In this document: piece after piece, positions 39,022-47,947 of the stretch
Numbering within the stretch: the first letter of the stretch is position 1
Layout of the letters: each line of letters opens with the position of its first letter
Assembly: GCA_022841475.1 (NCBI GenBank)
Contig: JALHRJ010000009.1
Location: 45,462 to 109,461 of the forward strand
Source: Cyclobacteriaceae bacterium
GTDB taxonomy: Bacteria; Bacteroidota; Bacteroidia; Cytophagales; Cyclobacteriaceae
Direction of reading: 5' to 3'
DNA: 64,000 nt
Notes under the pieces: generated by a model
The model's database searches: none
What the model saw: only the letters and a program-made list of their open reading frames with translations
What the model was told of the DNA's origin: nothing
Program-made: the position numbers and the translations under genes

Positions 39022-39644
39022 ACCAATTTTTCATTAATGGCTTTGCTTACGGCTTCAGTCTGTGAGTGTACCTGCAGTTTCTCATAAATCTTTTTGATAT
39101 GGGTGCGTACGGTATCCAAACTAATTTCGGATTGAGCAGCAATAATTTTATAGCTATTGCCCTGGCTCAGGAGAGTAAGAATTTCTTTTTCTCGCGGAGT
39201 GAGTTGATACGGATTGGCAATCGATTTTTGCATCGAAGCAATAACCATCCGTGCAATACTAGGGCTCATCGGTGCACCCCCTGAAAGTACATCATCAATG
39301 GAATCAAAAAGTTTAGTAGACAAGTATTTCTTCAAAAGATACCCTGAAGCTCCTGCCCGAATAGCGTCCAACACGTGGAGGTTATCATCAAACACAGTGA
39401 GCATGATGATGGGTACAGTATGGTTGAAGACGCGGATTTGTTTTACCGCTTCGATGCCCGTCATGCCGGGCATATCAATGTCCATGAGAATAAGGTCCGG
39501 CTTAAGTTCAGTAACATGTTTTTTTGCAGAGAGTACATTTTCGAAAGCACCCGCAAGGCGAAGGTCTTCTTTCAGCGAAATCAAGCTACTGATGCTGTCC
39601 CGTAACAGGGGGTTGTCTTCAAAAATTAAAACAGAAAGTGCCAT
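39018..39644 (-). CDS. NarL/FixJ-family response regulator
   Basis: This 208-residue protein has a receiver domain (about 1-120) with the acidic pair in 'IFEDNP', the phosphoacceptor Asp55 in 'LILMDIDMPGMTG', the conserved Thr/Ser region 'IIMLTVFDD' and Lys in 'SGYLLKKYLS'. A GerE helix-turn-helix follows ('TPREKEILTLLSQGNSYKII', 'DTVRTHIKKIYEKLQVHS'). It is a cytosolic transcription factor controlled by phosphorylation, almost certainly by the TPR histidine kinase 53 nt upstream. It overlaps the disrupted S9 peptidase gene by 4 bp, so that operon and the serine hydrolase downstream may be its targets. The signal is unknown. Confidence 0.95.
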   Translation of the reverse strand: MALSVLIFEDNPLLRDSISSLISLKEDLRLAGAFENVLSAKKHVTELKPDLILMDIDMPGMTGIEAVKQIRVFNHTVPIIMLTVFDDNLHVLDAIRAGASGYLLKKYLSTKLFDSIDDVLSGGAPMSPSIARMVIASMQKSIANPYQLTPREKEILTLLSQGNSYKIIAAQSEISLDTVRTHIKKIYEKLQVHSQTEAVSKAINEKLV

Positions 39645-39697
39645 GTTGAATAGTAGAACAAATTACTTTTAAAATATTGCTACAATAAATACCCCAA

Positions 39698-41698
39698 TCA
39701 TGTGATGGGCAATTCAAGTTGAATTTCTGTGCCCTTTCCCGGTTCGGTAATTTGGGTCATCGTCCCTTGCATAGCAACGGCTCTTTCTTTCATATTTTTT
39801 AGTCCGTTGCCTGTGGAGCTCAAGGCAGGATTAAATCCTTTTCCATTATCGCGGATAGAAAGATGTAGTTGCTGGTGCTGTACCGATAAGGTGACTGTCA
39901 ATTTGCTTCCTTCGCTATATTTCGCAGCATTGTTAACAGCTTCCTTAAAAATTAGAAAGATATTTTTTCTTTTCTCGGCATCGAGTTTTAATTCGTAGAT
40001 GGTGTCTTCGATGTGGAATGTATAGTCAAGGTTTTTGGGCTCTAGGATTTCAGCGGCAAATTCCTTCATTTTGATCACTACCTGTTCGAGCGAATCGTTT
40101 TTTGGGTTGATCGACCAGACGATGTCACTCATTTTTTCCATCATACTAGCCGAATGAGTAGCAATTTTTTTCAGGTGTATGTTCGTGTTTTCATGCCCGT
40201 TTGACAAACGGGCATTTTCCTGCAAAGCCAACTGACTCATTATGTTGATACTCGAAAGCGTTGACCCTAAATCATCGTGTAAGTCGCGGGCGATGTGATT
40301 GCGCACGTGTTGCAGTTCAATCTCACGTTTGGCGCGGTTCATAATGCGATACCGGTTTACCAATAAGATACTAATCACGATGACAGAAAATAAAGCAATG
40401 GCGATAAGAATAACATTGGTGCGCTCGCGACTTAATGCGAGCGTTTGCAATTCCTGATCTTTTTTCAATAAAGCAATTTCATTTTCTTTTTTTGCAGTAT
40501 TATATTCCTCTTCCAGTTTTTTTAATTGTAAGATTACCTCTGTGCTTTTTATCGAATCGAGAAGCTGTTGACCTTGTTTTAAGTTTTCGTAGGCGTTGTC
40601 AAATTGCTTGCGCGAAGCGTACCACTCCGCTAGCATTAAATGCGCCTCGGCTGTGTTATCAAGTGTCCCAGCTTCCGATGAGATTTGGATATTCTGCAAA
40701 AGTGTTTGCTCTTCTTTTCTTTCTGCTCGCGAATCATTTTGCAACGCTATCAGGTAGGTTTTAATTCTTGAAACCATAGCACTGTCTCCCACTTGCCGGG
40801 CCAGTGGAAGTGCTTCCAAAAATTTATGTGTTGCATCATCTATTTTCTTTGTTTGCTTTAACAGGGATCCCATGTTGAAAAGTGACCGGGCTTCTTCCAG
40901 GACCAATGTGAGCTCACGGGCCTGCACATAGGCTTTATTAAAATAATACATCGAAAGCTCCGGTTTATTAGTTTGTTGATACACAATCCCCAGGTTCATC
41001 CACGAGCTAAGCACCCCTCTTTTATCTCCTAACTCTTCTTTTAATTTTTCAGATTGTAAAAGATATTTTTCCGCAACAGCATATTGTTGTAGGTCCATAT
41101 AATCATTGCCAAGGCTATTGAGACTAAATGATTGACCGCGTTTATTTTTTACCTCCTCAAACAAGGCGAGACTTTTAAGATGGTAGTTAGCAGCATTTTT
41201 TATTTCGCCTATAATGTAATAGGCATTACCAACATTAAGCATTTGGCCAGCGCGTGCAGTTTTGTCTCCGTTCTCTAACAGGCGAAGGGCATCCAACAAA
41301 TAGGGTAATGCCTCTTTAATTTTACCCTGATTTTTATAGAAGAGACCGGCTGAGTTAGCAAAGTTGATGGCTGCTTTTTTATTCGCTGGATTTTGTGCGA
41401 AGATTTCCAATTGATCCAGATAATATTTTGCACTATCGATTCGTCCGGTAGTTTGATGGAGTGCAACTAACCCGGAGTAAGCTGCGGCTAATCCAATATC
41501 AGTTTTCAGTTCCTTCGCTAATGCAATTTGTTGATAGATGTACGATTTAGCTTGGTCCATGTCCTTACGCATAAACTCACCTGCAAGACGGTCAAGCGCC
41601 CGGATCTTATTTGTGTCACGCGGATGGACAGCTACAATACGTAGCAAGCTGTCAATAAGTGGAGTTTGCGCAGAAATCGATTCTGCACTGACTAGCAA
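39698..41698 (-). CDS. TPR-containing sensor histidine kinase (HisKA_3 type)
   Basis: This protein of about 666 residues has an N-terminal array of TPR repeats ('YLLDALRLLENGDKTARAG', 'ANYHLKSLALFEEVKNKRGQ', 'AVAEKYLLQSEKLKEELGDK'), a coiled-coil ('LKKLEEEYNTAKKENEIALL'), one transmembrane helix ('VILIAIALFSVIVISILLV'), the HisKA_3 box 'RDLHDDLGSTLSSI' with the phosphoacceptor His, and an HATPase domain ('NNAAKYSEG', 'IRDNGKGF'). The start at 41698 is a TTG. An extended frame upstream would encode 'KRWLQITLLLVSAESISAQ', a better signal peptide, with a CTG at 41725 as a possible start. The TPR region would then lie in the periplasm. It phosphorylates the response regulator encoded next to it. 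Confidence 0.93.
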   Translation of the reverse strand: MLVSAESISAQTPLIDSLLRIVAVHPRDTNKIRALDRLAGEFMRKDMDQAKSYIYQQIALAKELKTDIGLAAAYSGLVALHQTTGRIDSAKYYLDQLEIFAQNPANKKAAINFANSAGLFYKNQGKIKEALPYLLDALRLLENGDKTARAGQMLNVGNAYYIIGEIKNAANYHLKSLALFEEVKNKRGQSFSLNSLGNDYMDLQQYAVAEKYLLQSEKLKEELGDKRGVLSSWMNLGIVYQQTNKPELSMYYFNKAYVQARELTLVLEEARSLFNMGSLLKQTKKIDDATHKFLEALPLARQVGDSAMVSRIKTYLIALQNDSRAERKEEQTLLQNIQISSEAGTLDNTAEAHLMLAEWYASRKQFDNAYENLKQGQQLLDSIKSTEVILQLKKLEEEYNTAKKENEIALLKKDQELQTLALSRERTNVILIAIALFSVIVISILLVNRYRIMNRAKREIELQHVRNHIARDLHDDLGSTLSSINIMSQLALQENARLSNGHENTNIHLKKIATHSASMMEKMSDIVWSINPKNDSLEQVVIKMKEFAAEILEPKNLDYTFHIEDTIYELKLDAEKRKNIFLIFKEAVNNAAKYSEGSKLTVTLSVQHQQLHLSIRDNGKGFNPALSSTGNGLKNMKERAVAMQGTMTQITEPGKGTEIQLELPIT

Positions 41699-41817
41699 TA
41701 AAGTTATTTGTAACCACCTTTTCAGATTAAGAAGTTTGGATCAAGTTAATGAATAAAACAGTAAATTTTAGCGGTGTTTTAAATAAAGGTGGCTGCTTCG
41801 TTTTCTTTCTCAATTAT

Positions 41818-42681
41818 TCATTTTTGTGTAGAAATAGGTACGCATTCGAGATACATGGAGGGTGTAAATTCTGAATGATTGAGTTGAATAGGCTCCTCCG
41901 ATGTTTGTCGTTGATAATGATAGCCGGAACTTTTGTCCAACGAGATAGTAAAAACATAACTTCCGCCTTCTTCCATACTTCGTGGTTTAGCCCAGGCATC
42001 CAGCCATTCAATAGCTACAATCGCTTTTGTATTGTCAAGAATAATATCGTCCAGAATTCGCACTTCAACCCACCCTTTTTTCTGCTTGATGGTGTGAAAG
42101 ATATTCTTTCGCTGACTTGCTAAAGGAATTAGTTGCTCCCCATCCTTTGAGAAGAAATTAATCCTGACCAGAACGCTATCGAACTCGCAGGCATTCAGGT
42201 GAAAAAATAAACTGTTTACTCGAACAGGAATCTTATAAGCGGGTATCAGTATTCCGATTGCCCGGCCACGAGAACTGGTAAAATCCCCCCAACCAGTATG
42301 ACGAGAAGATTTTCCTTTATTCCCCAATACAATAAGATCTTTTTTGCTACGAACCACTACTTCATTCAAAAGTTGTGCTGAAGGAGTAAGTTCAACGATG
42401 TGTTGTTTGTTTAAATCAATTTTTGAAACCTGAAACTCTTTGCTTGTATAGCCCACATAACTAATCACGAGAATATCCTCCGGTTTGGCATTGGCCAGAT
42501 CTACTGTAAAAATGCCTTGCTGGTCGCTAATACTTCCTATTTGTTTGCCCCGTATACCAATATTCGCGTATGGCATAACTTCTTGCGTTTTACTATCCCG
42601 AACAATCCCATGAAAGTTTTGACAATAACCCATCAGGGAGATAAAAAGTAGTACAAGCACAGCAAAATTCTTAATGCTCAT
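41818..42681 (-). CDS. CarboxypepD_reg-like domain protein
   Basis: This 287-residue protein has a signal peptide ('MSIKNFAVLVLLFISLMGYC') followed by a carboxypeptidase-regulatory-like domain (about 22-110: 'FHGIVRDSKTQEVMPYANIG', 'SISDQQGIFTVDL', 'ISYVGYTSKEF'). In Bacteroidota this beta-sandwich is common at the start of TonB-linked receptors and of short secreted proteins like this one. The remaining 170 residues do not match anything I recognise. It lies 11 nt downstream of the small laminin-B/type B gene and is likely cotranscribed. No TonB plug or barrel is present, so it is not a transporter. Confidence 0.83.
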   Translation of the reverse strand: MSIKNFAVLVLLFISLMGYCQNFHGIVRDSKTQEVMPYANIGIRGKQIGSISDQQGIFTVDLANAKPEDILVISYVGYTSKEFQVSKIDLNKQHIVELTPSAQLLNEVVVRSKKDLIVLGNKGKSSRHTGWGDFTSSRGRAIGILIPAYKIPVRVNSLFFHLNACEFDSVLVRINFFSKDGEQLIPLASQRKNIFHTIKQKKGWVEVRILDDIILDNTKAIVAIEWLDAWAKPRSMEEGGSYVFTISLDKSSGYHYQRQTSEEPIQLNHSEFTPSMYLECVPISTQK

Positions 42682-42692
42682 CCGTGGTTTAT

Positions 42693-43556
42693 TCAGCGCT
42701 TTAATGAAAGAAATCCTGTTTGCATGGGGAATTTATTGCCAGCAAATTCAATTTTATAAAAATAAGTACCAGTAGTTAGTTCCTTTCCTTCGTTAGTTAA
42801 GCCCTTAAAGACCCGATCGGAATTATTATAGTCAGTTATTTCAAACACTACATCGCCCCATCGATTTAGTATCGTGACTTTATTTTTCTGTGTATCTGCT
42901 CGAAGTTCAATGTTGAGAATCAGGAAAGAATCATTTTTACCATCTCCGTTAGGGGAAAGCCCATTGAAAATTTCTAACTCGCCAGGACTACTGCTTTCCA
43001 AAACAACATTGTCTAATCCACCACCATCCGCAGCGGCAGTGTTATACTCACCGTTAATAGCAAGTCCTGTTAGCGATGTTAAGACAGTTCGGATTTGTGC
43101 TTCTGTAGCTACCGGACCTGTTGAGCTGCCAACCCGCCAGTTTTCAGTTATGTCCAGTCGTAAGGAATAGGAAGTCCAGTTAGGAGCCACGGCAGGCAAT
43201 ACGGGTAGCAACTTTATCAGCGTAATTCCGCCACCCATTAAACGGGCACCCGCTGTGTTGCTATTCGGAGTAATGCTTACTTGTAAATCAAATCGCAGGA
43301 AGGCTCCATACGAGGAGGACTTGTCACCAAGAAATTTAGTAGGTGCATTATAAAAAGTAGCGGTACCAGCAACCCCATCAACAACCTGGATAAACCCACC
43401 CGGATTACCTCCAGTTGATTGAAAGGTTGGGTTAGCCCCTGTTTGACTGTCGATAGCCGACCAACCATCGCGGTCTGTATCAAAAGTACTTACAATTTGA
43501 CCCCAAACGGAATTTGCGATGAGTACAACAACGACACTACAAATAAATTTATGCAT
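42693..43556 (-). CDS. Small laminin-B-like protein with type IX type B sorting domain
   Basis: This 287-residue protein is the shortest intact type B client here: a signal peptide (1-19, ending 'SVWGQ'), one laminin-B-like module (about 20-190: 'STFDTDRDGWSAIDSQTG', 'GGNPGGFIQVVDG'), and CHU_C (about 195-287: 'FNGLSPNGDGKNDSFLILN', 'NRWGDVVFEITDYNNSDRVF', 'TTGTYFYKIEF'). The laminin-B-like module resembles that at the start of the 1652-residue Ig giant. It is probably surface-exposed. Its promoter could be the retained box at 44149, because only the truncated remnant (43588-44103) lies between. Confidence 0.88.
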   Translation of the reverse strand: MHKFICSVVVVLIANSVWGQIVSTFDTDRDGWSAIDSQTGANPTFQSTGGNPGGFIQVVDGVAGTATFYNAPTKFLGDKSSSYGAFLRFDLQVSITPNSNTAGARLMGGGITLIKLLPVLPAVAPNWTSYSLRLDITENWRVGSSTGPVATEAQIRTVLTSLTGLAINGEYNTAAADGGGLDNVVLESSSPGELEIFNGLSPNGDGKNDSFLILNIELRADTQKNKVTILNRWGDVVFEITDYNNSDRVFKGLTNEGKELTTGTYFYKIEFAGNKFPMQTGFLSLKR

Positions 43557-43587
43557 AGTTAAAAATCTGGAGATGACTTCGTGGGCT

Positions 43588-44103
43588 TCAAGGCTTTTTT
43601 AAAGTTAGGTAGCCATGTTCGTTTTTCCGGCCATTGGCGAATTCAATTTTGTAAAAATAGGTACCCGATGTAAGCTCATTACCATTGTTATTCAGTCCTC
43701 GGAATATATTGGTTGTATTGTTATAATTACTCACTTCAAACACTTTGCTCCCCCAACGATTATATATATATACTTTATTTTGTTGAGTATCGGGCAACAG
43801 ATCGATGTATTGGATTATGAAATTATCATTTACACCATCATTGTTTGGAGAAATTCCATTATACACCACAATGTCACTAATTTCAAGAATGAAGCCATTC
43901 ACCGTAGTGTTGCCGCCCTTTTGCGTTGCATTTCCAACTACCTCTAGGGAACTAGGGTCAAGATTACCATCCTGATCCAAAATAAGCAGGGTCAGGTCAA
44001 TCGTAACTTTTCCACCGATGAAAGTTTGAATAGTGGTGGTGTTTATGTTTGGCGGACTGTTAAAACAGGTAGTATTATTGATCACTTGAATTATATCAGA
44101 CAA
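43588..44103 (-). pseudogene. Truncated adhesin remnant with an internal deletion, homologous to the 3' end of the gene at 49337-53059
   Basis: The 171-codon frame starts at a TTG (encoding 'MSDIIQVINNTTC') and has no signal peptide. From 'SDIIQVINNTT' onward it matches the C-terminus of the FG-GAP giant nearly residue for residue ('TFIGGKVTIDLTLL', 'EVVGNATQKGG', 'VVYNGISPN'). It lacks about 36 residues between 'NGFILEI' and 'DIVVYNG', a deletion bounded in the parent by short AATTTCAAGA repeats, which is compatible with recombination between them. The CHU_C domain is otherwise complete. Upstream sequence is homologous to the leader of the parent, promoter included. Without a signal peptide, secretion is not expected. 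Confidence 0.82.
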
Positions 44104-44458
44104 ATTTTTTTTATTTGATGAAATATCCTCAGGGTATTACCACTTCTTCAAATATAAATAACCCGCGATATTTTTCCTGATGTGCATAAAATTCTAATAA
44201 AATTTGGTTTCGGCACCTGATTTAGGTCGTATCGGTAAGAACACATGTATTTGTTGAAGGTAAGGCTTCCCGCGTAATTCACCTCGGTCGCCATTGGTTG
44301 ATCAGACTGTATAATAGGTTACAGCTTTATGCGTTATTTATTTGATGTTTCAGGATTTGGGTGAAATCATTTGACTGATGTCCGTACCTTTAAACATGCG
44401 CACAAAAAAAATTTACTGAGAGTTGAGTAACTTGATTAAGTTATCGACCAGGTTAATG
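44104..44458 (-). repeat. Duplicated gene-free segment homologous to 53110-53432
   Basis: This segment contains no credible gene. From about 44145 to 44458 it aligns with 53110-53432 with substitutions and small indels; shared blocks include AAATTTGGTTTCGGCACCTG and TACTGAGAGTTGAGTAACTT. The homology continues into the 3' ends of the flanking genes, so it is part of a segmental duplication. It holds the -7 box at 44149-44156. Confidence 0.85.
44149..44156 (-). promoter_or_regulatory. -7 box retained upstream of the truncated remnant
   Basis: TATATTTG on the minus strand fits TAnnTTTG exactly and is conserved at 53119-53126 before the intact parent gene. Here it would transcribe the remnant and then the laminin-B and CarboxypepD_reg genes. 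Confidence 0.5.
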
Positions 44459-47400
44459 TTATCTTTTAATAGTTAGGTACCCGGTTATTGGCTCGCGATC
44501 TAGATTGTCAAATTCAATTTTGTAAAAGTAGGTGCCGGATGGTAATTCATTCCCATTGTCATTCAACCCGCGAAAGACTTTTGTTGTATTGTTGTAATCA
44601 TCAATCTCAAATACTTTACTTCCCCACCGGTTATAGATAATAACCTTATTCTCCTGTGTATCCGGAAGTAATTCAATGTATTGGATCAGGAAGATATCAT
44701 TCGATCCATCATTGTTAGGAGACAGACCATTATAAATTTCAATATCACCGATTACATCAATTTCTAAAATTTGTTGTGTGCATTCATTAAATACATCACA
44801 TGCCTGAATAGTTAAGTGATCCCGACCTGCGAAGTTTATTCCATCATAATTAATTTCAAGAATTCCATTAGAAATGGTAGCGGCAGCCCCGCTGCTAGGT
44901 TGTTGAACTACAATGAGTGAAGAGGCAACAAGATTATTATCTGCATCTGAAATTAAGTCCAGCAGGTTGATGGTCGTCTTTCCTCCGATTACAGTTGTTG
45001 CAATGGTGCTGTTAATAATGGGTGGTTGATTGTTGCAAGGTGCAGGTATTACGGTAACGATGATAAAATCAGAAGCCGGACTGGTGCAACCGGCAGCGCT
45101 GCTAACGGTAACCGAATAGGTGCCGCTGCTTGTTACTACGATTTGTTGCGTAGTTGACCCATCAGACCATAAATAAGAATTAAATCCGTTCGGTGCGTTC
45201 AGGGTAAGCACCGAGCTGCTGCAAATGGTAATTGTATTTCCGACCAGCGAAATGCTACTGACAATTGCAGGCTTGCTCACGGCTGGATTAATGAAGAGAC
45301 CTTCATCATTGGAAATAACTTCGACAGAAAAATCGCCATTAATCCGACAACGGTAGCGACCTTCTCCAAAAGCACCTGAAGTATTTACCAACAAGGTTGT
45401 GGTTGTGGCACCGGAATAGTTTGTGTTATTGATAATATCGGTAAATGTATTTCCATCCGGACTAAACTGCCACTGATAGGTAATGTTTGTCGTACCCGTT
45501 GCGGCTGTGGTAAAAGTTGCGATTTCTCCCACGCAAGCGAAGGTATCAGACGGCTGGGTTGTGATTGTAATCGTGGCAGGTGTACCAACTATAAAATTAC
45601 TAGCACTTACTACTGTATTACACCCGATGGTTACCGAAAGAGGTCCGGTAGTCGCACCAACCGGCACACCTACAGTAATGGTACCTGAAGTAGTATCAAT
45701 GAGAGGAGCGTTGACTCCGTTGAATTCCACAGTGACTCCAAACGGAGTGCTGAAGTTGTTTCCATTGATTGTAACCGTTGTTCCTTCCGGTCCTATTAAA
45801 GGTGAGAAGGATGTAATATCCGGTGCATCAATAGTGCCGATCAGGTTTTTAAGAATTTGAATAGTGGCGCTAGTGGTTATAATATCGTTTCGCCCATCAC
45901 CATCAACATCGCCAAGCAGGATGGAGCGGGAAGGCAACTTTGGAAAAGTTATGGGTGTACTAAACGTTGATGCATTTATAATGCCAGGTGTTGCTTGATT
46001 CTTATACACCAAATTACCAGTGCTACTAAAGTCAGCCACCAGGTCAATTTTGCCATCACCATCGAGGTCACTCAGAACTGGTTTGTTTAGAGGTTCGCCT
46101 ACAGAAAGATCAACCTGGGGATCGAATGATAAAGTTCCCGTGGTACTGGTGTTGCGGAAGAGTGAGATTGTATTGATCGTATTGGTGGTTACTACCAAAT
46201 CTAATTTTCCATCTTCATCGATATCGCCCAAAGTAGTAAAAAATGAACCGGCACCGGGAACTGGTGAACCTGTAGTGATGGGAAGCAGTACTTGCGGTGC
46301 AAAGGAAATTGTCCCAGGTGTACTTGTATTGCGCAACAACGAGACAGAAAAAGCATTGGCATTGGGTATTGCCGCATCCAGTTTTCCATCACCATCGATA
46401 TCGCCCAACGCAAAAGGATTGGGGTTGGGTCCGGTTGCAAAGGTAATGCCGGGAGCAAATGATGAAGCATTAATGACGCCAGTAGTTGTGGTGTTTCTTA
46501 GTACAGTCATTCCTGTCAGGGATGTAGTAATAGTAAGGTCCTGTTTGCCATCACCATCTACATCCGCAATCCATACATCGTGGCCAAAATCAGGAATGGT
46601 AAAATCAACTTTAGGAGCAAGGATTATGTTGCCGGGCGTACTCACATTTTTGTAGATTGATAGTTGCCCACCGCGGTAGTTGATTACGGCAATATCTGGT
46701 TTGCCGTCACCATCCAGATCACCCGTTGCAATACCAAAAGGAGTATCACCTGTAATGAAATCTATTTTCGGTTCAAATGAAGTTGCAGCTATTGAGCCAA
46801 TTGTACTTATATTTCTAAAAATCCCGAATACATCATCATCGCTGTATGGGATAAGCAAGTCCGGTTTACCATCGCCATCAATATCAGCAAAAGCAGAACG
46901 CGTAAAGCCCGCAGTTATGCCAAGTGAAATGGCGGGTGCAAATGAACAATCATCAAAAGTGCCCCCACCGGCAAACGTTGCGATAAAGAGCAGGTGAGAT
47001 TGTGCGGTTAAGCCATTTACCGAAACGGTAATTGGTTCATAAGTTGAACCTGGTGGAACTATAACTGATAGTTGTGTGGTAGTTGCAGCCGTAACAGTTG
47101 CTCTTGTTGCCCCGAAGTAAACGATGTTGTTTGCTGGGGTTACATCAAAGTTCGTTCCCATTATAGTGACACTCGTACCAATCGGTCCGGAGGCAGGATT
47201 GAAGGATGTAATGGATGGAGGCAGCGCAGCAGTTACACTAAAGCTGAAAGATTCAGGTAGACTCCAGAAATTATTCTGTCCCGCAACGCGCACATGTAGG
47301 TTATGGCTTCCGATAGGCAATGCACTACTGGTCATATTATAAACCTCGTCAAGAGCATCCGTTGCAGGATTTACCGCGATGGCTGTCCCATTGCCGCTTC

Positions 47401-47941
47401 CGGGATCTGTATCAAAAAAATATTCCAGTTTGGTAATGGTACGACTTTGGTCAATGTAAAACGGTGTGTAAGCGGGCATGCCCCAATCGCCATTTGCATC
47501 GCGCATTCGCACCGCCAATATATGCATGCCTACACCAAGGGCTGCGGAGTTGGCCGCGAACGCAACATCAATCGTTGCGCCTGCCGTTATGGATATAGGT
47601 ATTGCATTGCCAAAGCCAGGATCGGTATCGAAAAAATACTCTGCCCCAGTAAGCAAAGGATTATCGGCAAGCACGTAAACGGGTATAAATAAAGGAATGC
47701 TCCAAAGAGTAGCGTTGTCCTGAACGCGGATTCCTAAAATGTGCATACCTTCTGAAAGTCCGGATGAGGCTGCCAAAAATGTAACATCCAGATTAGAGTT
47801 GGCAGTGAAAGCAGGCAAGGCTGTACCTGCACCAATTCCCGGATCAGTATCAAAAAAATATTCAGCTGCAACAATATCACTGAGTTGTGCATAACTCAAT
47901 AGCGGAAACGAAATCAGTAGTATGGCAAAGTATGACTTCAC
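44459..47941 (-). CDS. EYFFDTDPG-repeat/FG-GAP propeller protein with type IX type B sorting domain (cassette B)
   Basis: This 1160-residue protein has a signal peptide ('MKSYFAILLISFPLLSYAQ'), three EYFFDTDPG repeats (about 22-245), an IPT domain, seven FG-GAP/VCBS calcium-binding repeats ('ADIDGDGKPDLL', 'GDVDGDGRNDII') consistent with one seven-bladed propeller, and a second IPT ('PLIGPEGTTVTINGNNFS'). Two Ig domains, a cadherin-like block and CHU_C ('NGLSPNNDGSNDIFLIQYIE', 'RWGSKVFEIDDYNNTTKVF') follow. The beta-helix gene ends 6 nt upstream. The C-terminal 150 residues nearly match the gene at 53433. It is likely a Ca2+-stabilised surface protein exported by the type IX system. Confidence 0.9.
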   Translation of the reverse strand: MKSYFAILLISFPLLSYAQLSDIVAAEYFFDTDPGIGAGTALPAFTANSNLDVTFLAASSGLSEGMHILGIRVQDNATLWSIPLFIPVYVLADNPLLTGAEYFFDTDPGFGNAIPISITAGATIDVAFAANSAALGVGMHILAVRMRDANGDWGMPAYTPFYIDQSRTITKLEYFFDTDPGSGNGTAIAVNPATDALDEVYNMTSSALPIGSHNLHVRVAGQNNFWSLPESFSFSVTAALPPSITSFNPASGPIGTSVTIMGTNFDVTPANNIVYFGATRATVTAATTTQLSVIVPPGSTYEPITVSVNGLTAQSHLLFIATFAGGGTFDDCSFAPAISLGITAGFTRSAFADIDGDGKPDLLIPYSDDDVFGIFRNISTIGSIAATSFEPKIDFITGDTPFGIATGDLDGDGKPDIAVINYRGGQLSIYKNVSTPGNIILAPKVDFTIPDFGHDVWIADVDGDGKQDLTITTSLTGMTVLRNTTTTGVINASSFAPGITFATGPNPNPFALGDIDGDGKLDAAIPNANAFSVSLLRNTSTPGTISFAPQVLLPITTGSPVPGAGSFFTTLGDIDEDGKLDLVVTTNTINTISLFRNTSTTGTLSFDPQVDLSVGEPLNKPVLSDLDGDGKIDLVADFSSTGNLVYKNQATPGIINASTFSTPITFPKLPSRSILLGDVDGDGRNDIITTSATIQILKNLIGTIDAPDITSFSPLIGPEGTTVTINGNNFSTPFGVTVEFNGVNAPLIDTTSGTITVGVPVGATTGPLSVTIGCNTVVSASNFIVGTPATITITTQPSDTFACVGEIATFTTAATGTTNITYQWQFSPDGNTFTDIINNTNYSGATTTTLLVNTSGAFGEGRYRCRINGDFSVEVISNDEGLFINPAVSKPAIVSSISLVGNTITICSSSVLTLNAPNGFNSYLWSDGSTTQQIVVTSSGTYSVTVSSAAGCTSPASDFIIVTVIPAPCNNQPPIINSTIATTVIGGKTTINLLDLISDADNNLVASSLIVVQQPSSGAAATISNGILEINYDGINFAGRDHLTIQACDVFNECTQQILEIDVIGDIEIYNGLSPNNDGSNDIFLIQYIELLPDTQENKVIIYNRWGSKVFEIDDYNNTTKVFRGLNDNGNELPSGTYFYKIEFDNLDREPITGYLTIKR

Positions 47942-47947
47942 GATTTG

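Noticed and set aside
41818-42681. TonB-dependent receptor (SusC-like)
   Set aside because: Only the CarboxypepD_reg domain is present; 287 residues cannot hold a plug and barrel.
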